Origin: Bradyrhizobium sp. CB1650
GTDB taxonomy: Bacteria > Pseudomonadota > Alphaproteobacteria > Rhizobiales > Xanthobacteraceae
Assembly (NCBI RefSeq): GCF_029761915.1
Contig: NZ_CP121695.1
Span: forward strand, 7,779,501-7,843,500
Direction of reading: 5' to 3'
DNA length: 64,000 bases
In this document: piece by piece, positions 27,708 to 38,331 of the stretch
Layout: the number at the start of each line of letters is the position of its first letter
Position numbering within the stretch: position 1 is the first letter of the stretch
Position numbers and translations under genes: made by a program
The notes under the pieces: generated by a model
Database searches by the model: none
The model's input: only the letters and a program-made list of their open reading frames with translations
What the model was told of the DNA's origin: nothing

Positions 27708-28674
27708 TCACGATTTAGCGGAAGCGTAACCTGCGTTGGCGAAATAGTTGCTGCATTCGCGGGGCTGGATAGTTGTGACAAGGTCACCGATGTGACGCCA
27801 AGTGTCTTCGGGGGTGCGCTTCTGGGCGATGCGCATCCAATGCTTGACCTTGGCAAACGCCTGCTCGATCGGGTTGAGGTCTTGTGAGTAAGGCGGCAGG
27901 TACCAGAGCCTGGCGCCGGCGCCGCGGATGATGCGGCGCAGAGCGACCGACTTATGGCTGCCGAGATTGTCCATGATGGCGATGTCACCGGGCTCGAGAA
28001 CCGGGACGAGTTGCTGTTCGACATAAGCTCGGAAGCACTCGCCGTTGATCGGTCCGTCGAAGACGCAAGGGCCGTGAGGCCATTGCAGCGCAGAGCACCG
28101 AGAAAAGTCAGCGTTCGCCAGTGGCCGTGCGGGGCAAAACCTCGCACTCGCTCGCCCTTCGGTCCCCATCCGCGCAGCGGGGCCATGCTGGTTTTGATCC
28201 AGGTCTCGTCGATGAAAACCAGGCGCTGGGGATCCAAGCTGGCCTGCCATGATCGCCAGCGTCGCCGCCGACGTCCGACGTCAGCGCGAGCTTGCTCGAG
28301 GGCGAACAGCGTTTTTTTGAATCGCAGTCCTTCGCGCCGCAGGAATGTCCAGACCGCATTGTGCGAGACCTTGACCCCGCGGGCGGCGAGTTCGTCCTTC
28401 AGCTTGTGCAGCGTCAGATGCGGTGTCTGGCGGATCCGCTCTTTGATGAAAGCGCGGTGTGGTTCCAGCACCGGCTTGCGGTGCCCGCCCATTTTGCCTG
28501 GGCTCACCGAGCCGGTCGCCGGCTCACCGAGCCGGTCGCCCGATAGCGCTGCGACCACTTCACCACCGAGGACACCGCAACACCAAACCGTGCGGCCACC
28601 GAACGGCAGCTCTCGCCAGCTGCCACCGCCGCCACCACTCGCTCTCGCAGGTCATTGGACAGAGGTCGGCTCAT
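27708..28674 (-). pseudogene. IS630-family transposase, two frame lesions
   Basis: Start at the ATG at 28674 (MSRPLSNDLRERVVAAVAAG). The helix-turn-helix part is in one frame to about 28541, the middle part with VFIDETWIKTSM (first Asp) is in a second frame, and the last part with IAIMDNLGSHKS and PPYSQDLNPIEQAFAKVKHW (second Asp and Glu) is in a third. The first lesion is an exact 20-base tandem duplication at 28501-28540; removing one copy rejoins RATGSVS to PGKMGGHRKP. The second is one missing base in a C run near 28068, between CNGLTA and PCVFDGP. The stop is at 27708. Confidence 0.9.
28501..28540. repeat. Perfect 20-bp tandem duplication inside the IS630 transposase gene
   Basis: GGCTCACCGAGCCGGTCGCC occurs twice head to tail. 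Twenty is not a multiple of three, so the duplication shifts the frame. The sequence before and after fits one copy exactly. Confidence 0.95.
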
Positions 28675-28764
28675 CAGATGCTGGCCTCCAGCCCAGCCAG
28701 CATCTTGAATCACAAACCGCCCCTCAGGGGAACCCTTCCGATTCAGCCTAGCCATGAATCGCTC

Positions 28765-29219
28765 TAGAGCGCCCGTTTGGTGCACTGCGTTCGCAGGAAG
28801 GCGCGCTCGAACTCGCTGTGAACAAAGCTGGGGATCTCAAACGCACTACCAATTAGCTTTGGTCACCCACCACAGGAGAGATCTAAGGTTTTTGATGCGG
28901 ATAACGCATTCTAGGTAACAGGAGAGTCACTGCGCCTGCGAGATCGCCACTCGGGATCTGGGTCAGTGATCATTCGCATTGTTATGCAAAATGTCAGTAC
29001 AGGATCGCGATTGAGAGACGCAACTGGCACACGCGGGATCCTGTACGTGCCGGCGCATTGGGTGCGTATTTGCAACGGTCGCGCGCCGGTGCTGTTGTAG
29101 AAAGCGGCTTACACTCGTTGGGCTGTCGCAAAAAAAACGGGCCACTCCGAGAGGAGAGGCCCGGCAAGCCAGGGAGGAAACGCCCCAAGGAGGGACGATT
29201 CAGGCGGCAGCCTGTTCGA
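28765..29219. other. Intergenic stretch right of the IS630 element
   Basis: No gene recognised. The only coding relic nearby is the alanine-dehydrogenase end at 29220. Confidence 0.5.
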
Positions 29220-29345
29220 TCGGCGAGATGGCAAGCCGAGGCTATCAGCTACCGCCTTGTAAGTTAGCCGGCCTCGATGAACGTTCAGGCCTGCGCGAAG
29301 ATGAGAATTCTCGAGAACGGCAGCAAAGCCCTTGTTGGCGAGAGC
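29220..29345 (-). pseudogene. Alanine dehydrogenase, C-terminal relic
   Basis: About 42 codons on the minus strand read ALANKGFAAVLENSHLRAGL and NVHRGRLTYKAVADSLGLP, which matches the C-terminal end of alanine dehydrogenases (the G-LN-H-G-x-TY-AVA segment). Nothing of the nucleotide-binding domain is visible upstream in the right frame. The frame stays open on both sides but the surrounding sequence has no similarity, so only this end fragment is claimed. Confidence 0.6.
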
Positions 29346-29762
29346 CAAGCCAAACCAAGGCAATCCTTGCCAACCTCCAAATCTGCACCGCTTGTTTTCC
29401 AATTTTCTTGCTTTCATGGGGAAGCTTCTCGCTGCAGGATTCATAACCTGCAAGGCCTTCTTAATGACAGACGCGGCCCTCCGTCGGCGGGATTTCACCA
29501 GAGCGTTTGCGTTTCTCACTCGACGCTGACTGACAATCTTCTGGTCACGTCGGCGCCTTTCCCCGATGTTGCAGCTATCCATTTCATAGGCACCTCCGCG
29601 ACTTTCATACAAAAGTGGAGCGCCTGGCCGCCTGGCTGCAGCAGCACGGGGACCTGAACCGCGGCGATCGCGTCGAATTAGCGCATTTCGGCGGCAAGCG
29701 GTCTCTGAGCGGCAATTCCCTATCTTCCGAACCACATTTGCTACGATTGTCGCTGCACATCG
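29346..29762. other. Left flank of IS21 copy 2
   Basis: No complete gene. The last 100 bases on the plus strand are in frame with a short reading frame on the far side of the IS21 element (see 32520-32654). Confidence 0.4.
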
Positions 29763-30003
29763 TGCATGTTGCGGATTCCGAGGAAATCGCCCCTGCGTAC
29801 CGAGATGATCTCGCCCCCGGATTCCGACATGATGTCGCCCCCTGGGCCGGTGCCGCTGGCGATGGGATTGTTGGCGCTGAGCCGGCTTTCGTCAATCGTC
29901 CTGTTGATCTGATCTCTTTGATTGCTGCTGCGCTGTGGGTATGTGGGCAACGCGCAGCGTTGTCCAAGCTTGTCCTCAAGGACAAGCGTCATACCCACAG
30001 CTG

Positions 30004-30761
30004 TTACGGTTCGGCGTTGGACGCGGCCGATCTTTGGGGGCGCTTGCGGCGCAAGGACTCGCCGGCAAGCTCGACGCGCTGGGCGTTGTGGACGAGACGG
30101 TCGAGGACGGCATCGGCGTAAGTGGGATTGCCGATCACCTCGTGCCATTTCTCGACCGGCAGCTGGCTGGTGACGATGGTCGAGCGGCGAGCGTAGCGCT
30201 CTTCGAGAATCTCAAGCAGATCGTGACATGCCTCGGCGGTGAGCGGCTCAAGTCCCCAATCGTCCAGGATGAGCAGCTGAACGCCGGCTAGGGGCGGAAG
30301 AGCCGACCATAGCGGCCATCGCCGCGGGCCAATTGAAGATCACCGAAGAGCTTCGGTACTCGCTGGTAGAGAACGGAGCGGTCATCGCGGCAGGCCTTGT
30401 GGCCCAAGGCCGAGGCGAGCCAGCTATTGCCGACGCCCGTTGGACCGGTGATGATCAGATTGTCGTGCGCGTCGATCCAGCTGCCTTCGGCGAGCTTCTG
30501 GAAGAGTCCGCGATCGAGGCCACGCGCGGCGCGGTAATCGACGTCTTCAATGGCGGCCTGATGACGTAGACGGGCATAGCGCAGCCGCCGCAGCAGCTTT
30601 CGGTCATAGCGATGGGTGATCTCTCGGTCGAGCAGAAGCCCGAGCCACTCGGCGTGGCTCATGGCTCCGGCCTCGCCCGAGGCTTCGATCTCGGTAAAGG
30701 CCTTGGCCATGCCGGCAAGGCCGAGGAGGTCGAGCTGATCGAGAGTGGGATGGGTGAGCAT
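30004..30761 (-). pseudogene. istB: IstB ATPase of IS21 copy 2, Walker A Lys replaced and frameshifted
   Basis: Start ATG at 30761 ([20 protein letters not shown]). Walker A reads GPTGVGNSWLAS: the invariant Lys (AAG in copy 1) is AAT, Asn. One base is missing near 30292, after DGRYGRLFR, creating a stop; the next frame continues with [15 protein letters not shown] (Walker B), STIVTSQLPVEKWHEVIG and [12 protein letters not shown] [18 protein letters not shown] to the stop at 30004. Repaired length is 252 residues. Both lesions would abolish ATP use. Confidence 0.88.
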
Positions 30762-30771
30762 GGGAGGTCCT

Positions 30772-32319
30772 TCAGTTGTAGTAGCGGGCGCCGCGGATAT
30801 TGGGATGAAGGATCGCCGGCTCCTCGGCGGCGCGCTGGCGCGGCGCCAGGCGATCAAGATTGTTGTCGAGGATGGATTTGACCGAACCGTAGGTCCTGGC
30901 GCCGATCTCGATCGCCCGGGTGGCCGCGGCTTCAAGGCGTTGGGCACCGAAGAGCCGCGCCAGGCGGACAATGCCCAGGCAGGCTCTGAAGCCTTGTTCG
31001 GGATGCGGCCGATATTCCAGGATCAGATCGCACAGGACGGCGGTTGAAGGACCGATCGCCGCCGCCTCGCGTCGGATGCGCGCAATGGTCCAGTCGGCAT
31101 AACGCCTGTGGCTTGAAGGCATGTGCTCGGGGATGGTCGTGTGCTTGCGGTTGCCGCTCATGCGCTGATGCGCGGCGATGCGCTCGCCTTTGAAGAAGAT
31201 TTCCACCGTCCGCGCGGTGATCCTCGCCTCGACCGGCTGGCGGGCGAAGCGATGCGGCACGGAGTAGAAGTGGTGGTCGATGTCGACATGGTAATCGATG
31301 CCGACCCGGCGCGCGCGCCATTCGGCGAAGACATAGGGCTCGGCGGGCAGCGGTCGCAGAAAGGGCCGGTCCAACTCCTCGAGCAGTTGGCGCCGCGTGA
31401 CTCCGAGCCGGCGGATAGGCCGGACCTCGTTCAGATGATACAGGAGCTCGGCGATGGCCTGGTTCAACTCGGCGAGGCTGTAGAAGGTGCGATGCCGCAG
31501 CCGGCCCAGAAGCCAGCGCTCGACGATCAGCACCGCGGCCTCCACTTTGGCCTTGTCCTTTGGCTTTCGCGGTCGTGCCGGGAGAACCGCCATGTCGTAA
31601 TGGGCCGCCATCTCGGCATAGCTGCGGTTGACCACAGGATCGAAGTGGCAGGCCTTGATCACCGCCACCTTGGCATTGTCGGGGACGAGAAGTCTCGGGG
31701 CGCCGCCGATCGCTTCGAGCGCCGACGTGAGCGGAAAGCCAATCGCAGAGGCCCTGCGTCCAGGCGGCCTTGGCGTAAGTGAAGCTCGAGGCGCCCATCA
31801 CCGCGACGAAGATTTGCGCCGGCCGGGTCTCGCCCGAAAGCCGATCGACGATCACCGGCACGGTGTCGCCGGCGTAATCCACGAACAGCTTCTCGCCACC
31901 CGCATGGCTCTGACGCATCGTGACCGACAGCCGGCCCTCCCAGCTGCGGTAGAGATCGCAGAACCGGCTGTAGCGATAGCCGGCTGGATTCTGGGCGATG
32001 TACTCCTCCCAGAGGATCGCGAGCGTGACGTGCTTTTTCTTTAGCTCGCGATGGATCACCGCCCAATCGGGCTCGGCGCGATGCCGATAGCCCTGCTTCG
32101 TGCCGGCGCGGTCATAGAGCGTCTCCTCCAGGATCGCATCGGTCGCATCATCCGGTAGCGGCCAGGAGAACCCGGCAGCGCCGGCGCACTCCAACGTTAA
32201 CGGCACGGTCGAACGTGCGATCCCAAGGCTCCGTGCGATCGCCTTGTGCGATAACCCCACGCCGAGCTTGAGTCGCAAAATCTCCGCACCTTCCGCATCG
32301 CTACCCTCTCCGCCGGCAT
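30772..32319 (-). pseudogene. istA: IstA transposase of IS21 copy 2, two frameshifts
   Basis: Start at the ATG at 32319 (MPAERVAMRKVR). One G is missing just after that, near 32290, shifting out of EILRLKLGVGLSHKAIARSL. The middle is open ([20 protein letters not shown]) until about 31727, where two more bases are missing between SAHVGA and LEAIGG. The last part ([20 protein letters not shown] to NIRGARYYN) ends at 30772. The three bases lost in total keep the overall length a multiple of three, giving about 516 residues when repaired. Confidence 0.88.
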
Positions 32320-32519
32320 GAAGCCCCCTTCCTTTCAGGCAAAAGGAGGCACTCTACGCGCTGCCAGCGGTCCCGCCGGATCTGTCGCCAAGGGGGGCGA
32401 CATCATCTCGCAACGGGGGGCGACAATTGATCGGAACAGGGGGGCGAGATTATCTCGGAATGAGGGGCGACATCATTTCGGTTTCAGGGGGCGACTTCCC
32501 TCGGAATCACCATGCATGT

Positions 32520-32654
32520 TACTGGGCATGGTTTCCGCGAATCGAAAAAGCTAAGGTCGGAGACCAATTCGGCCTCCACTTCAAACTCCGCGGGGCGGAG
32601 ATCAACGGCGGCCTGTTCTTCGCGGGATTGCTGATGCTGAACAGGTTGTCCTGA
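32520..32654 (+). pseudogene. 3' end of an unidentified gene interrupted by IS21 copy 2
   Basis: If IS21 copy 2 and one TGCATGT copy are removed, the plus-strand frame upstream (RTTFATIVAAHRAC, to 29769) joins in frame to YWAWFPRIEKAKVGDQFGLH and on to a stop at 32654. The sense frame is open for about 70 codons across the junction. I do not recognise the protein; its end (FFAGLLMLNRLS) is hydrophobic. It is directly upstream of the M20 pseudogene, where a transporter or partner subunit would be expected. Confidence 0.35.
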
Positions 32655-32674
32655 TCTGAAGCGAGGAGGATTTA

Positions 32675-34050
32675 ATGCTGAGGAACACGAAGCCAGTTTG
32701 GGATCGCGTCGAGGCTCACAAATCGAAATTTTGCGGTCTGAGCGATCGGATTTGGGAAAGACCCGAAGAGAACTATCAGGAATTCTTCCTTCGCCGAACA
32801 TCGACAGGCGCTCGTCTCGGAGGGTTTTACAGTATCCGAAGCATTGGCCGGAATTCCAACGGCGGTCATGGGCGAAGCGGGTAAAGGCCGCCCCGTTGTT
32901 GCGATCCTTGGTGAATACGATGCGCTACCCGGGTTGAGCCAGGAAGCCGGTCTTGCGCAGCAGCGCCCCCTGGTATCCGGAGCTTCCGGGCACGGCTGCG
33001 GCCACAACATGCTGGGTGCGGCTCCCTCTTGGCCGCCGTGGCGGTGAAGGACTGGTTGGCTCAGGCCGGGCTGCCAGGGCGAGTGCGGTATTACAGGTGC
33101 CCTGTGGAAGAGGGTGGATCCGGTAAAAGCTTCCTGGTCCGCGGCGGCGCGTTCGATGACGTTGATGTCGCGATTTCCTGGCGTCCCTCCGCCTTCACAG
33201 GCGTTTGGCCTGCGGCTTCACTCGCCTGCGTGGAAATGGAATTCACGTTTCATGGCCGTGCCGCACATGCTGATGTGGCGCCGCACCTTGGGCGTAGCGC
33301 GCTTGATGCGGTGGAGCTTATGAGCGTGGGCGTGAACTACATGCGTGAGCATATGCCCTCTTCGGCCCGTGTCCACTATGCCCTTGTTGATGGCGGCGGT
33401 GTTGCGCCAAACGTGGTGCAGCCCCGCGCTGTGGTGCGTCATCTCGTTCGGGCGCTAAAACTTGATGAAATGTGGGGCCTGGTCGAACGGGTCAAGAAGA
33501 TCGCCGAGGGCGCGGCCCTCATGACTGAGACCAGGGTAGACATGAAACAGCTATCTGGCGAGGCAAACCTCGTTGGCAATGCCCCATTGGAAGAAGCGAT
33601 GCAAAACGAATCTGGAGCTGCTGGGCGGGGTCGGCTTCGACAGTTCCGATATGGAGTTCGCACGGCAGATCCAGACCACCCTCTCGCGGGATGACATCCT
33701 CACCGCCTAGGGCCGGCATGGCCTGCCAGTCGGCTCAGAGCCACTGAGCGAGCAAGTCTATCCGTTGAACGGCCCACGCGCGAATTCCATGGGATCTACG
33801 GATGTAGGAACGGTCGGCTGGGTTGTGCCGACGGTGCAGTATCTGGTTTCCTGCTATGCGGTTGGAACGCCAGGCATTCGTGGCAGCTGGTTGCGCAAGG
33901 CAAATCCTCTGCTGCGCACAAGGGAATTGCCTTCGCTGCAAAGGCTGTGGCCGGCCTCGCCGCCGACGTCCTTTCGGATCCTGCTCTCCTGGCGGCGGCA
34001 AGGGATACCCTTCAGAAATACCGCAAAGAGAACGACTTCAAAAGTCCCAT
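32675..34050 (+). pseudogene. M20-family amidohydrolase (AbgB-like), multiple frameshifts, 3' end cut by an IS
   Basis: Start at the ATG at 32675 after a good GAGGAGG site. Segments of one protein appear in different frames: KPVWDRVEAHKSKFCGLSDR, GRPVVAILGEYDALPGLSQE and SGHGCGHNMLGAA (metal His/Asp region), then YYRCPVEEGGSGKSFLVRGG (catalytic Glu), MEFTFHGRAAHADVAPHLGR (dimerisation domain), and KGIAFAAKAVAGLAADVLSD near 33920-33990. This order matches the B subunit of p-aminobenzoyl-glutamate hydrolase and its relatives. At least four frame breaks are needed, and the end is at the IS1182-like element. It is a decayed gene. Confidence 0.82.
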
Positions 34051-34052
34051 TG

Positions 34053-35551
34053 GGCCGATTCTGTTGAAAAAGGCGGCAGTTGCGACTCAAGGGTAGCAGT
34101 GATTCAGTCTGTCTAATTGGCAGGACTGAAGATCATGATGGGGCATCGGCAAGTCGAACAGGTTGCGTTGTTCTATGAGTTCTCGCTCGAGAAGCATATC
34201 CCCGCCGACCACCTGCTTCGGTCGATCGATAGGTTTGTTGACCTTCAAGAGATCAGGCGGGACCTGGCGCCGTTCTATAGTAGCATTGGTCGGCCTTCGA
34301 TCGATCCGGAGCTGATGATCCGGATGCTCCTGATCGGGCACTGCTTGGGCATCCGATCGGAGCGGCGGCTGTGCGATGAGGTCCATCTCAATTTGGCCTA
34401 CCGGTGGTTCTGCCGGCTCGGTCTGGATGGGGCAGTGCCGGATCACTCGACGTTCTCCAAGAACAGGCATGGCCGCTTCCGGCAGAGCGATCTCTTCCGT
34501 CGCGTGTTCGAGAGCGTCTTGCGCCGCTGCATTGAAGAGCGATTGGTCGGTGGTGAAGGATCGCGGTCGATGCGAGCCTGATCAAGGCCGATGCCAATCG
34601 GCAGAAGGGGATCGAAGGCGACAAGGGACTTCCGCCGGAAGCCGCTGGCCGCGCGATCGATGAGTATCTGGCCGTCCTCGACGATGCCGCCTTTGGAGCT
34701 GCGACCGAGGTCACCCCGAAGTTCGTGTCGCCCTCCGACCCGGCGGCGCGCTGGACGGGGGCGCACGGCGGCCAAGCGTTCTTTGCCTACTCGACGAACT
34801 ACCTGATCGACGTTGAGAACGCGATCATCGTTGATGTTGAAGCAACCACGGCGATCCGACAGGCCGAGGTCCTCGCCGCCAAACGCATGATCGAACGTTC
34901 GATGGAGCGCTTCGACATCTATCCGGCCAGGCTCATGGGCGACAGCGCTTACGGCTCGGCTGAGATGCTCGGCTGGCTGGTCTATGAGCATGGCATCGAG
35001 CCGCATGTGACGGTGTTCGACAAGTCAGGGCGCCAGGATGGTACCTTCTCACGCGACGACTTCACCTACGACCATGCCAGCGATGTCTACGTCTGCCCCG
35101 GCGGCAAGTTGCTGACGACGACCGGCTCATTGATCGATGGTGGGACACTACGCTACCGGGCGAGCAAGTATGATTGCCAAGCTTGCCGTCTAAAGCCCCG
35201 GTGCTGTCCAAAGGAGCCGGCTCGATACGTGCCGCGATCGATCTATGAAGGCGCTCGTGACATGGCGCGCGAGATCGCGCGATCTTGGGAGGGGCTGGTA
35301 TCGCGGCGGCTTCGCAAAAAGATCGAGATGCTATTTGCGCATCTCAAGCGCATTCTCAAGCTCGACCGTCTACGTCTACGAGGCCCAAACGGCGCGCGTG
35401 ACGAGTTCATCCTCGCAGCCATCGCCCAGAACCTCCGGAAGATGGCCAAGCTGATCCCGATGCCCACCCTGAGGCCCGCATAGATCCGGCAAAAGGCAGT
35501 GCACGCGGCATTACAATCAATTACTGCCGGGCTTTTTCAACGGAATCGGCC
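34053..35551 (+). mobile_element. IS1182-like element
   Basis: Inverted ends GGCCGATTCTGTTGAAAAAG at 34053 and its near complement ending GGAATCGGCC at 35551. I see no clear target duplication. One transposase gene with a single frameshift fills it. Assignment to the IS1182 group rests on the protein pattern. Confidence 0.78.
34135..35483 (+). pseudogene. IS1182-like transposase, one frameshift
   Basis: Start at one of two adjacent ATGs at 34135/34138 (MMGHRQVEQVALFYEFSLEK). The N-terminal part has the conserved RPSIDPELMIRMLLIGHCLG; a T is missing near 34562 between GGEG and AVDASLIKADANRQ, where the first DDE Asp lies. The rest is open: AFFAYSTNYLIDVENAIIVD, LMGDSAYGSAEML (second Asp), the zinc-like CQACRLKPRCCP, and SRRLRKKIEMLFAHLKRIL (Glu), ending at 35483. 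Only the one base keeps it from being intact. Confidence 0.87.
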
Positions 35552-36207
35552 AGAAGCCGCACCGCCGCTTTCTATGGCGGCCAAATGAAATGAACTTTGA
35601 AAAGCGTCCCGAAGTCCGCGAGGTGATGATCGCTGCGGAGGACATGCCGACGTCCGACCTCACTCGAGCACCGCGTCTCGCCGCCTTCACCGGTCGACAA
35701 CCGTCCGACAGGCAGTCCAGTTGCTTTGCCTATTTGACTCGTGCGTCCCAGCAAGTCGTCAGAAAAGATGGTAGCGCACGTTCATACGCATATAGCACGA
35801 GAAAGTGACCTACCATTGCTCTGAACTCATGAATTCGTGACACGGCTCGAGACCGACACTGCTCAGTCGCCACGGCTTCGGCTTTCATCGACACCATTCG
35901 TACGATCAGCCTAGGCGCGCATGACGCAGGCATTATGCACGGCCTACGCCATAGTGCCGTCACGCTGTTGCAAGGCCGTTTCTTGGATGATCTCATCTAG
36001 CGAGCGCGCTCCGCGAGAAGATTGTCATCGCCAGCACGTGGACCCATGAAGATGTGTGAATTCTCTGACGGCGAGCTGGAATTGTTTGTGATGCCCGCTG
36101 TGGTGGATACGCACTTTGTTAGGTCACATAAAACAGATACGGACATCTCCGTCGATTGGGCGTCAGCTGCGCACCCATAGGACATGTTGAATCGCAGGGA
36201 AAATGAC
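35552..36207. other. Gene-poor stretch
   Basis: No recognised gene. Around 35930-36000 the plus strand reads DAGIMHGLRHSAVTLLQGRF followed by a stop, which faintly resembles the His-x-x-Arg box of a tyrosine recombinase, too short to assign. Confidence 0.4.
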
Positions 36208-36659
36208 ATGCAAATAGAAGAACAACTCGACACAGCCGTTGGTGAATTGATATGGAACATCATGGAGCTGCACTCGAGATACACTGGAGCTGGGCTCAGC
36301 TTCTCGGCATCACGGAACTGGTCATGAGTGAACTCGACGATGGTCGAGGGGTCTCGGGCACCGCGGTCGCCAATAGATCGCGAATTCACCCAGCCTATAT
36401 CATCACCCAGACAAAGCAGCTCGAAAAGACAGGATTTCTGACACGCGAAACTGCGTCGGATGAGGCAGGGTCCCTGCGTGTCACCCTCACGAGGGCGCCC
36501 GGGCGAAACTCCGGAAATTGTCGGCCAAGACAGGCCTGCAGCTCCACGATGCTGGATGGGTTCGATGAGGAGGCAGTCCGCCATCTGAACAAGCGGCTCA
36601 ATCTGCTTGCCAGGAATAGCCGGCTGGCAATGCAAAAACTAAGTATTGGCATTCCGTAG
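36208..36659 (+). pseudogene. MarR-family regulator, decayed
   Basis: Starting at the ATG at 36208 the first helix is MQIEEQLDTAVGELIWNIME. The frame then slips near 36288 and continues with AQLLGITELVMSELDDGRGV, the DNA-reading helix NRSRIHPAYIITQTKQLEKT and GFLTRETASDEAG, where the wing begins. A further slip near 36500 puts AKLRKLSAKTGLQLHDA in another frame, and the last helix EEAVRHLNKRLNLLARN returns to the frame ending at 36659. All pieces of a MarR protein are present in order, but the gene is broken at several points. Confidence 0.72.
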
Positions 36660-36872
36660 GCGCAGGAAACGCCGTGCCTTGCACGATACAAGGCACGGGC
36701 GCGCCCAGCATTCAAGCCTTCCGGCATCGCAGCTATGGCGCCCGGAACACGATCAAGAACAAAGCATGCGAAGGCGGGGCGCGCTGCCTGGAACTTCAGT
36801 GCGGAACGGCGGAGAGCACCAAGCTGTTCCAGTGCCCATTCGCGAAGAAGAGTGATCAGACCGCCAAACTCA

Positions 36873-37695
36873 TCACAGCCTTTGCTCCAACCAGCCGAAG
36901 ATACGATCGTCGCAGATCACGAAATTTTCGATCTCGCCCGCATCAGTCATGGTGCTGGGCGAAATAACTAATTGCAGATCCATCCTTGCGGCCGCGCAGG
37001 CATTTTGTAGCTCGATAGCCTCGGATCCGCTGACGATGCCTCGCCCGCCGGCCACCACGAGAACTGGGCACTTCAATCGTCCGCGTGGCATCTACGTCAC
37101 CCCGCGTGGATAAGTAGTCCAGGCAGCAAGACAAGATTTCGTTGGAATGGCCCCTACGATTGTCCGAAACATCATCGTATGTGACCGCAAGAACCGACAT
37201 TCCTCGATGGGCTGCGGCGGGTAACAGCCTTCCCAGCAATGTTGTCGACGTATCGTCTTCGGCGCTTATGCAAATGACCGCCGGTGCTCTCGAAGAACCG
37301 TCGGAGGGCAAGTAGTGGGCCTCAATTGCAGACTGATCGTAGCACTCGATTTGTACACACTCGATCCGCTGCTTCAACGACCCGAACGTCTCAATTGCGC
37401 TCTCAATTTTGGCCGAGACATCCTCGCCCTGTACAGCTTGTTCTCTGGCAAGCCGCTTGGCGATCTCAAAGGCTGTTAGCCCGCATAGCCATGCTCTCGC
37501 TGCCTCATCAACTTTCCCCTCCCTTCCCTTTGCGTCGCCTGACATGCCATGGGCATCTCCAATATCAATCCACCTGCTGAACCACTCCGTACCACCAGTG
37601 GTGCGGCTGCCATCCAAATTCTCCAGGAACGCTGAGGCGCTGTGCCGCGTCGATGCAAGATCGTCCCTCAGCCGAGGCCATGTAGCGCGGTCCAT
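36873..37695 (-). pseudogene. Alpha/beta hydrolase with internal deletion
   Basis: The first part (37695 down to about 37090) reads RWIDIGDAHGMSGDAKGREG and, later, APAVICISAEDDTSTTLLGR and RGMSVLAVTYDDVSDNRRGH, the cap and first strands of an FrsA/pseudooxynicotine-hydrolase-like enzyme. After LDYLSTRGDVDATR the frame is lost just where the nucleophile elbow should follow. The last part, in another frame, is LKCPVLVVAGGRGIVSGSEA to IFGWLEQRL ending at 36873, the strand with the catalytic Asp region. The piece with the catalytic Ser is missing, so the enzyme is dead. Confidence 0.7.
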
Positions 37696-37814
37696 CCCAA
37701 TCGCCCTTGATGCGGATTCTTCCTAGATGGCCTGGTTGAGCTTGCCAGCTAGGCACCACGTATTGCGCGGATACTATCGGGCGGCGGAAACGATACGCTC
37801 TCGTGTGAGGCCTC

Positions 37815-38276
37815 CTAATGCTTAAATTCGGCGGGCAATCGGGAGAACGCGCCGCTTTTGTGCATTGCGCAAGCGTGCCGCGCGCGTGGCGAGCGAGGTG
37901 GAGGCTGCGCATACGGACTCATGCACGATAGAGCCAAGACTCGGCGTAGCTGCCCATCCAGTCCCAAACCTGCGCGCTCAGCCTCGCGCTGAGCTTCGTG
38001 ATCTCTGCCCCTTGAGTATTGAGGCCCATCTACCGCCAGACCGGTGCGCACAAGCCATTCCCCAGGATCCTTTACCGCCACTGAACACATTGCGACCGTG
38101 CGGCTATACCGGTCTAGGCCGAGCGGGACGCAGTTGACGGGGCGCCCGGCAATATGAGCGTCGAGGTCGTTCGCAGCCTTCGAACCCACGCATTGCTTCG
38201 TTCCTGCAACCAGCTCGGGCATGCGTTGGCTCCGGCGAAGGTGAAAAGGTCGGACGCGGGACTTAACGGTGCTCAC
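37815..38276 (-). pseudogene. Thermonuclease (SNase-like) family relic
   Basis: The central part reads CVGSKAANDLDAHIAGRPVN, CVPLGLDRYSRTVAMCSV and GEWLVRTGLAVDGPQYSRG, the typical second half of the small nuclease-like proteins common in Bradyrhizobium and Mesorhizobium. The first strands with the Asp/Arg active-site residues are absent, replaced by unrelated residues, and the end after about 37930 is out of family. The start at 38276 is therefore not genuine. Confidence 0.6.
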
Positions 38277-38291
38277 AGGCTAAGCTAGAGA

Positions 38292-38318
38292 CCCCGCCCC
38301 CTGGAGCAAAGGGCGGGG
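38292..38318. terminator. GC-rich hairpin left of the IS4 element
   Basis: CCCCGCCC at 38292-38299 pairs with GGGCGGGG at 38311-38318 around an 11-base loop. No T run follows, so terminator function is uncertain; it may be a leftover of flanking DNA. Confidence 0.4.
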
Positions 38319-38331
38319 CCCGCTCCCTGTC

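Larger units (their letters stand above)
27701..28764 (-). mobile_element. IS630-family element
   Basis: The ends are GAGCGTTTCACGA at 27701 and its near complement GAATCGCTC ending at 28764. A TA dinucleotide flanks both sides (27699-27700, 28765-28766), the target duplication of IS630 elements. The element is 1,064 bases long and has one transposase gene, which is broken twice. Confidence 0.85.
29770..32512 (-). mobile_element. IS21-family element, copy 2
   Basis: The ends are TGCGGATTCCGAGG at 29770 and CCTCGGAATCACCA at 32512. The target duplication is TGCATGT (29763-29769 and 32513-32519). Inner transposase-binding repeats of the GATTCCGAGATGATCTCGCCCC type lie at 29775-29845 and 32390-32505. 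Genes istA and istB are on the minus strand, both damaged. It is 2,743 bases long and related to copies 1 and 3, but its inner repeats carry runs of G/C that the others lack. Confidence 0.9.

Noticed and set aside
29109..29735. A 208-codon minus-strand gene
   Set aside because: Only about 42 codons in the middle match a known protein (alanine dehydrogenase end); the rest has no similarity and an unlikely composition.
35930..36000. Tyrosine recombinase end (HGLRHSAVTLLQG)
   Set aside because: Too short, and neither the preceding Arg box nor the following Tyr box is present.
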